Assembly: GCA_016200825.1 (NCBI GenBank)
Contig: JACQEA010000285.1
Location: forward strand, 1 to 8,474
DNA: 8,474 nucleotides
Direction of reading: 5' to 3'
DNA from: Chloroflexota bacterium
GTDB lineage: Bacteria; Chloroflexota; Anaerolineae; UBA4142
Under the pieces are notes generated by a model that had not been told where the DNA came from, ran no database searches, and saw only the letters and a list, made by a program, of their open reading frames with translations. Below, one piece after another: positions 5,836 through 8,474 of this stretch. Both the position numbers and the translations under genes were made by a program. The stretch's first letter is position 1. Each line of letters starts with the position of its first letter.

Positions 5836-7530
5836 TTAGAACAGCCCCAAAATTTTTCCGTTTTCATCTACGTCAATGCGCGTTCCGCCGGGAACGCTGG
5901 GCAGACCGGGCATTGTGCGGATGTCCCCGCAGATTGGATAAATAAATCCCGCGCCCACCGCCGCGCGCACATCGCGAATTGGCAAACGAAATTTGCGCGG
6001 CCTATTTTTTAACTTCTCGTCGTGCGAAAGCGAAAGATGCGTCTTTGCCATGCAGATCGGCAAATTCGCCAAACCTTGTTCAGTGTATTGTTTGATTTTG
6101 TTTTCCGCCGCGGGCATGTAATCCACGCCATCCGCGCCGTAAATTTTTTCCGCGATGCGCGCGATTTTTTCTTTGATCGGAAAATCGTCAGGGTAGAGCA
6201 ATTTAAATTTGGTCGGCTTGCTCGCCGCATGCACAACCGCTTCGGCTAAACTGATCGCGCCCGCGCCGCCTTTTGCCCACACATCGGACAGGTACGCGCC
6301 TTCCGCGCCATTGGCGCGCGCGATTTTTTCCACCAACGCGATTTCGCGATCCGTATCCTGCGCGAACCGATTGACTGCGACGACGACCGGCACGCCGAAT
6401 TGTAACGCGTTCTCGATATGTTTAATGAGATTCTCCGCGCCTTTTTCAAGCGCGGGCAAATTTTCTTTCGTCAATTCTTCCGGCAATGCCTTGCCCGCGA
6501 CGACGCGCCCCAATCCGCCGTGCATCTTGAGCGCGCGAATTGTCGCGACCAATACGACACAACTTGGCACCAATCCCGAATAGCGACACTTGATATCGAA
6601 AAATTTTTCCATTCCTAAATCGGAACCAAAGCCCGATTCCGTGACGACGTAATCATTTAGTTTCAGCGCGATCTGATCCGCGAGAATTGAATTATTGCCT
6701 TGCGCGATATTCGCAAACGGTCCCGCGTGCACAAACGCGGGCGTATGTTCGAGCGTTTGCAAAAGATTCGGTTTGATCGCTTCGCGCAACAGCGCGGTCA
6801 TCGCGCCCGCGCAACCCAAATCTGCGGCCGTCACGGGCTTGCCCTTGCGCGTGCTCGCGACGACAATGCGCGCGAGGCGCGCGCGCAAATCTTGGAGCGA
6901 TGTCGTCAGCGCGAGAATTGCCATCACTTCACTTGCGACCGCAATATCAAAACTGCTTTCGCGCGGAACGCCGCCATCTTTTCCGCCTAAACCAATTGTC
7001 ACTTTGCGTAAGGAACGATCACTCACATCCAACACGCGGGGCCACGAAATAGAATACGGATCAATGTCTAACGGATTGCCATGAAAAATACTATTATCAA
7101 TGAACGCCGCGAGTAAATTGTGCGCGAGTCCAACCGCGTGCGTATCGCCGGTCATGTGCAAATTAAATTCTTCCATCGGAATTACTTGCGCATAACCGCC
7201 GCCCGCCGCGCCACCTTTAATTCCAAACACGGGTCCGAGCGAAGGTTGTCGCAACGTGATCGCGGCGCGATGTCCCAAACGATTCAACGCCATTCCTAAA
7301 CCCACCGTCGTTGTCGTTTTGCCTTCGCCGAGCGGCGTGGGTGTAATCGCGGTCACGTCCACGTACTTACCGTTCGGTTTGCTCGCGAATTTTTTCAAAA
7401 CGTCGAGCGAAATTTTCGCCATATATTTGCCGTACGAAAAATAATCATCGTCGCTCAAGTTCATCGCGCGGGCGATCTCGGTGATGGGTTTCATCTCGGC
7501 CGATTGAGCGATTTCTAGATCTGAAATCAA
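5836..7530 (-). CDS. fhs: Formate-tetrahydrofolate ligase (10-formyl-THF synthetase)
   Basis: Full-length 564-residue enzyme (family usually about 555-560) that makes 10-formyltetrahydrofolate from formate, THF and ATP in the cytoplasm. The N-terminus LEIAQSAEMKPI is typical; the P-loop TPLGEGKTTTT lies at 65-75. Further family blocks are RQPSLGPVFGIKGGAAGGGYAQVIPMEEFNLHMTGD, HNLLAAFIDN, VIGLGGKDGGVPRE, DIAVASEVMA, KPNLLQTLEHTPAFVHAGPFANIAQGNNS, ESGFGSDLGMEKFFDIKCR, TIRALKMHGG, DVWAKGG, EKIYGADGVDY, MAKTHLSLS and the C-terminal MPGLPSVPGGTRIDVDENGKILGLF. I keep the TTG start at 7530 because AAGGAG stands 5 nt upstream and the family's N-terminus begins there, not at the internal ATG of Met13. 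It lies 41 nt after fchA, so the two form a one-carbon unit. The enzyme serves purine and formyl-Met synthesis or formate assimilation; by itself it does not prove acetogenesis. Confidence 0.97.
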   Translation of the reverse strand: MISDLEIAQSAEMKPITEIARAMNLSDDDYFSYGKYMAKISLDVLKKFASKPNGKYVDVTAITPTPLGEGKTTTTVGLGMALNRLGHRAAITLRQPSLGPVFGIKGGAAGGGYAQVIPMEEFNLHMTGDTHAVGLAHNLLAAFIDNSIFHGNPLDIDPYSISWPRVLDVSDRSLRKVTIGLGGKDGGVPRESSFDIAVASEVMAILALTTSLQDLRARLARIVVASTRKGKPVTAADLGCAGAMTALLREAIKPNLLQTLEHTPAFVHAGPFANIAQGNNSILADQIALKLNDYVVTESGFGSDLGMEKFFDIKCRYSGLVPSCVVLVATIRALKMHGGLGRVVAGKALPEELTKENLPALEKGAENLIKHIENALQFGVPVVVAVNRFAQDTDREIALVEKIARANGAEGAYLSDVWAKGGAGAISLAEAVVHAASKPTKFKLLYPDDFPIKEKIARIAEKIYGADGVDYMPAAENKIKQYTEQGLANLPICMAKTHLSLSHDEKLKNRPRKFRLPIRDVRAAVGAGFIYPICGDIRTMPGLPSVPGGTRIDVDENGKILGLF

Positions 7531-7535
7531 AGCGT

Positions 7536-7541
7536 CTCCTT
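7536..7541 (-). promoter_or_regulatory. Strong Shine-Dalgarno AAGGAG of fhs
   Basis: AAGGAG on the minus strand, 5 nt before a TTG codon. It is the best ribosome binding site seen in the window and supports the non-ATG start of fhs. Confidence 0.75.
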
Positions 7542-7571
7542 AAAAGTAAAGTTTTATCGTCAGCAAAATTA

Positions 7572-8210
7572 TTATTGCCGCGCGTGAATGCTTTGCGTAA
7601 TCTCTGCGCGCACATTTTCCGCGCCGCGCAATAATTCCGCGCTCTGCGCGCGTCGATCCGTTGCAAAGGCGTCATCTTCAACCAAACCCAAATTGATTTC
7701 TACGTTCATGATCGCGCCGCGCATTCCCGCATCTGCGAGTAGCGCGCCAACTCCGCAATCGCTCACGGCGTTTTTATTTCCATTCACCGCGATAAATCGC
7801 GCGCGCTCCAAAATCGCGCCGCACAATTCCGCGACGCGTAACGGCGCGTCAGTCGCGGCTTGCAGGGCAGTTTGAATCGCGTGAGCGCGCGTGGATTTTT
7901 CGGCGTCGCTTTGTTTGGGTAATTTGTACGCGTCCATCACGCGCGCGTACGCCTCGCTATCGCGTTGCATCAGCGCGATTAATTCCGCGCGCAGCGGTTC
8001 GATCTGCGCGATTTCGTCGCGCAGTCGCGCAGCGATTGATTCATATCCTTTTTTTCCAATCGTTAGACGACAAACCATCAACAGTAATGACGCCGCGAGC
8101 GCGCCACTCAAGGCAGATGCTGTGCCGCCACCGGGCGTTGGATTGGAAGAGGAGAGTTGATCGAGAAATTGCGTGAGGGTTTCTTCGACGAAGGGCTTCA
8201 TTGCTGACAT
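7572..8210 (-). CDS. fchA: Cyclodeaminase/cyclohydrolase family protein (FchA, FTCD C-terminal type)
   Basis: A stand-alone 212-residue all-helical protein of the formiminotransferase-cyclodeaminase C-terminal family. Members convert 5-formimino-THF to 5,10-methenyl-THF and ammonia, or hydrolyse 5,10-methenyl-THF to and from 10-formyl-THF. Family blocks are FLDQLSSSNPTPGGGTASALSGALAASLL near the N-terminus, MQRDSEAYARVMDAYKLPK in the middle, and GNKNAVSDCGVGALLADAGMRGAIMNVEINL near the C-terminus. The partner fhs directly downstream favours the methenyl-THF cyclohydrolase role (10-formyl-THF to methenyl-THF), as known for acetogen FchA; no histidine-degradation genes are present. The start is either the ATG at 8210 or the one at 8201 (MKPFVEETL), neither with a clear ribosome binding site. 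The frame stays open upstream to a TTG at 8324, but that extension is translated from repeats and overlaps the preceding gene, so I reject it. Confidence 0.9.
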   Translation of the reverse strand: MSAMKPFVEETLTQFLDQLSSSNPTPGGGTASALSGALAASLLLMVCRLTIGKKGYESIAARLRDEIAQIEPLRAELIALMQRDSEAYARVMDAYKLPKQSDAEKSTRAHAIQTALQAATDAPLRVAELCGAILERARFIAVNGNKNAVSDCGVGALLADAGMRGAIMNVEINLGLVEDDAFATDRRAQSAELLRGAENVRAEITQSIHARQ

Positions 8211-8223
8211 TCTAGCGCAGTGA

Positions 8224-8265
8224 ATCGCGAATGGCAAATGGCGAATGGCTGATAGCGGATGGCTA
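8224..8265. repeat. Heptanucleotide array, arm 1 (ATGGCNN units)
   Basis: Six 7-bp units in register on the plus strand: ATCGCGA, ATGGCAA, ATGGCGA, ATGGCTG, ATAGCGG, ATGGCTA. It lies just upstream of the fchA start. The segment 8227-8249 matches the reverse complement of 8286-8308 at 18 of 23 positions. Confidence 0.85.
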
Positions 8266-8273
8266 AAAAAACG

Positions 8274-8308
8274 CGTTTGCGATCTGCAATTTGCGATTTG
8301 CAATTTGC
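8274..8308. repeat. Heptanucleotide array, arm 2 (RATTTGC units)
   Basis: Five 7-bp units in register on the plus strand: CGTTTGC, GATCTGC, AATTTGC, GATTTGC, AATTTGC. In the opposite orientation to arm 1 it is the same degenerate unit (GCNATTY), so the two arms form an imperfect hairpin with the palindrome AAACGCGTTT (8268-8277) and an A-run (8265-8270) in the spacer. In minus-strand transcripts the A-run reads as a U-run lying in the loop, so it is not a standard terminator. The array fills the gap between the upstream gene and fchA. Confidence 0.8.
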
Positions 8309-8314
8309 TGACTT

Positions 8315-8474
8315 TCAGCGCCAAATTACTTTGACCACGCGATGTTCACTCTCGAAATCTATAAACGCGACGCGCCGATTCGCAATTCCGTATTCAAATA
8401 TTTTTTTAGTCAACTGCGCATCGCCCAAACAATATTGCTCCAATCGTTTTTGAAACCACTCGCCCAATTCCGCA
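8315..8474 (-). CDS. C-terminal fragment of a probable RNase H-like (YprB-type) exonuclease or helicase-associated nuclease (5' end beyond window)
   Basis: A minus-strand frame enters from the right edge and ends at TGA (8317-8315), giving about 52 codons. It reads WFQKRLEQYCLGDAQLTKKIFEYG followed by a beta-rich end (RVAFIDFESEHRVVKVIW). The block YCxxDxxLTxxIFEYG resembles the last catalytic motif of DEDD-type 3'-5' exonuclease/RNase H-like domains (YprB-like), often found as short proteins or at the C-terminus of helicases, in which this Asp is a metal ligand. The final VIWR is a plausible natural end. Only the tail is visible, so the family call is tentative. The stop codon sits 6 nt before the heptamer array, and fchA follows about 100 nt downstream in the same direction. 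Confidence 0.5.
   Translation of the reverse strand, partial: AELGEWFQKRLEQYCLGDAQLTKKIFEYGIANRRVAFIDFESEHRVVKVIWR

Noticed and set aside
8224..8308. CRISPR array
   Set aside because: Units are only 7 bp and contiguous, with no spacers and no cas genes.
8211..8324. Extended N-terminus of FchA from a TTG at 8324
   Set aside because: The extension is translated from the heptamer arrays, overlaps the stop of the preceding gene and has no counterpart in the family.

Overview
The window looks like chromosomal DNA of a free-living bacterium. I favour a member of the Chloroflexota (Anaerolineae-like), from the gene families, the weak or absent Shine-Dalgarno sequences at several starts, and a distinctive composition in which CGCG/GCGC runs alternate with A/T homopolymer runs. 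This placement is inference; there is no rRNA or other phylogenetic marker here.

Layout, left to right. Positions 1-3450 (minus) hold one uninterrupted reading frame of at least 1150 codons that runs off the left edge. Its N-terminal ~840 residues are a YfhO-family GT-C-like membrane glycosyltransferase, and the residues from about 850 onward are the start of a Wzx-type (MOP superfamily) polysaccharide flippase. Its start overlaps by 14 nt the end of a soluble GT2 glycosyltransferase of the dolichyl/polyprenyl-phosphate mannose synthase type (3437-4198, minus). A divergent promoter region (about 4212-4312) separates this pair from an OmpR-type regulator (4347-5000, plus) whose receiver domain has lost most of its phosphorylation pocket. 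The regulator converges on a WecG/TagA/CpsF glycosyltransferase (5090-5812, minus). The 3' ends of both genes lie inside an array of degenerate 8-bp repeats in two inverted arms. Upstream of the GT26 gene, in the same direction, are formate-tetrahydrofolate ligase (fhs, 5836-7530) and a cyclodeaminase/cyclohydrolase (fchA, 7572-8210). A second inverted array, of 7-bp repeats, fills the gap between fchA and the C-terminal fragment of a probable RNase H-like/helicase-associated exonuclease (8315-8474).

How the genes fit together. The GT2 enzyme plus the YfhO-flippase fusion look like a self-contained module: a cytoplasmic enzyme charges a polyprenyl phosphate with a sugar, a flippase moves a lipid-linked saccharide across the membrane, and a YfhO domain transfers sugar outside. 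The GT26 enzyme also belongs to envelope polysaccharide synthesis. The fchA-fhs pair interconverts formate, 10-formyl-THF and 5,10-methenyl-THF. The regulator is a plausible controller of the divergent glycosylation operon, but only by position.

The most unusual points are the YfhO-flippase fusion, the degenerate receiver, and several short-period (7/8 bp) repeat arrays. One of these is absorbed in frame into a loop of the membrane protein, and another supplies the stop codons of two convergent genes.
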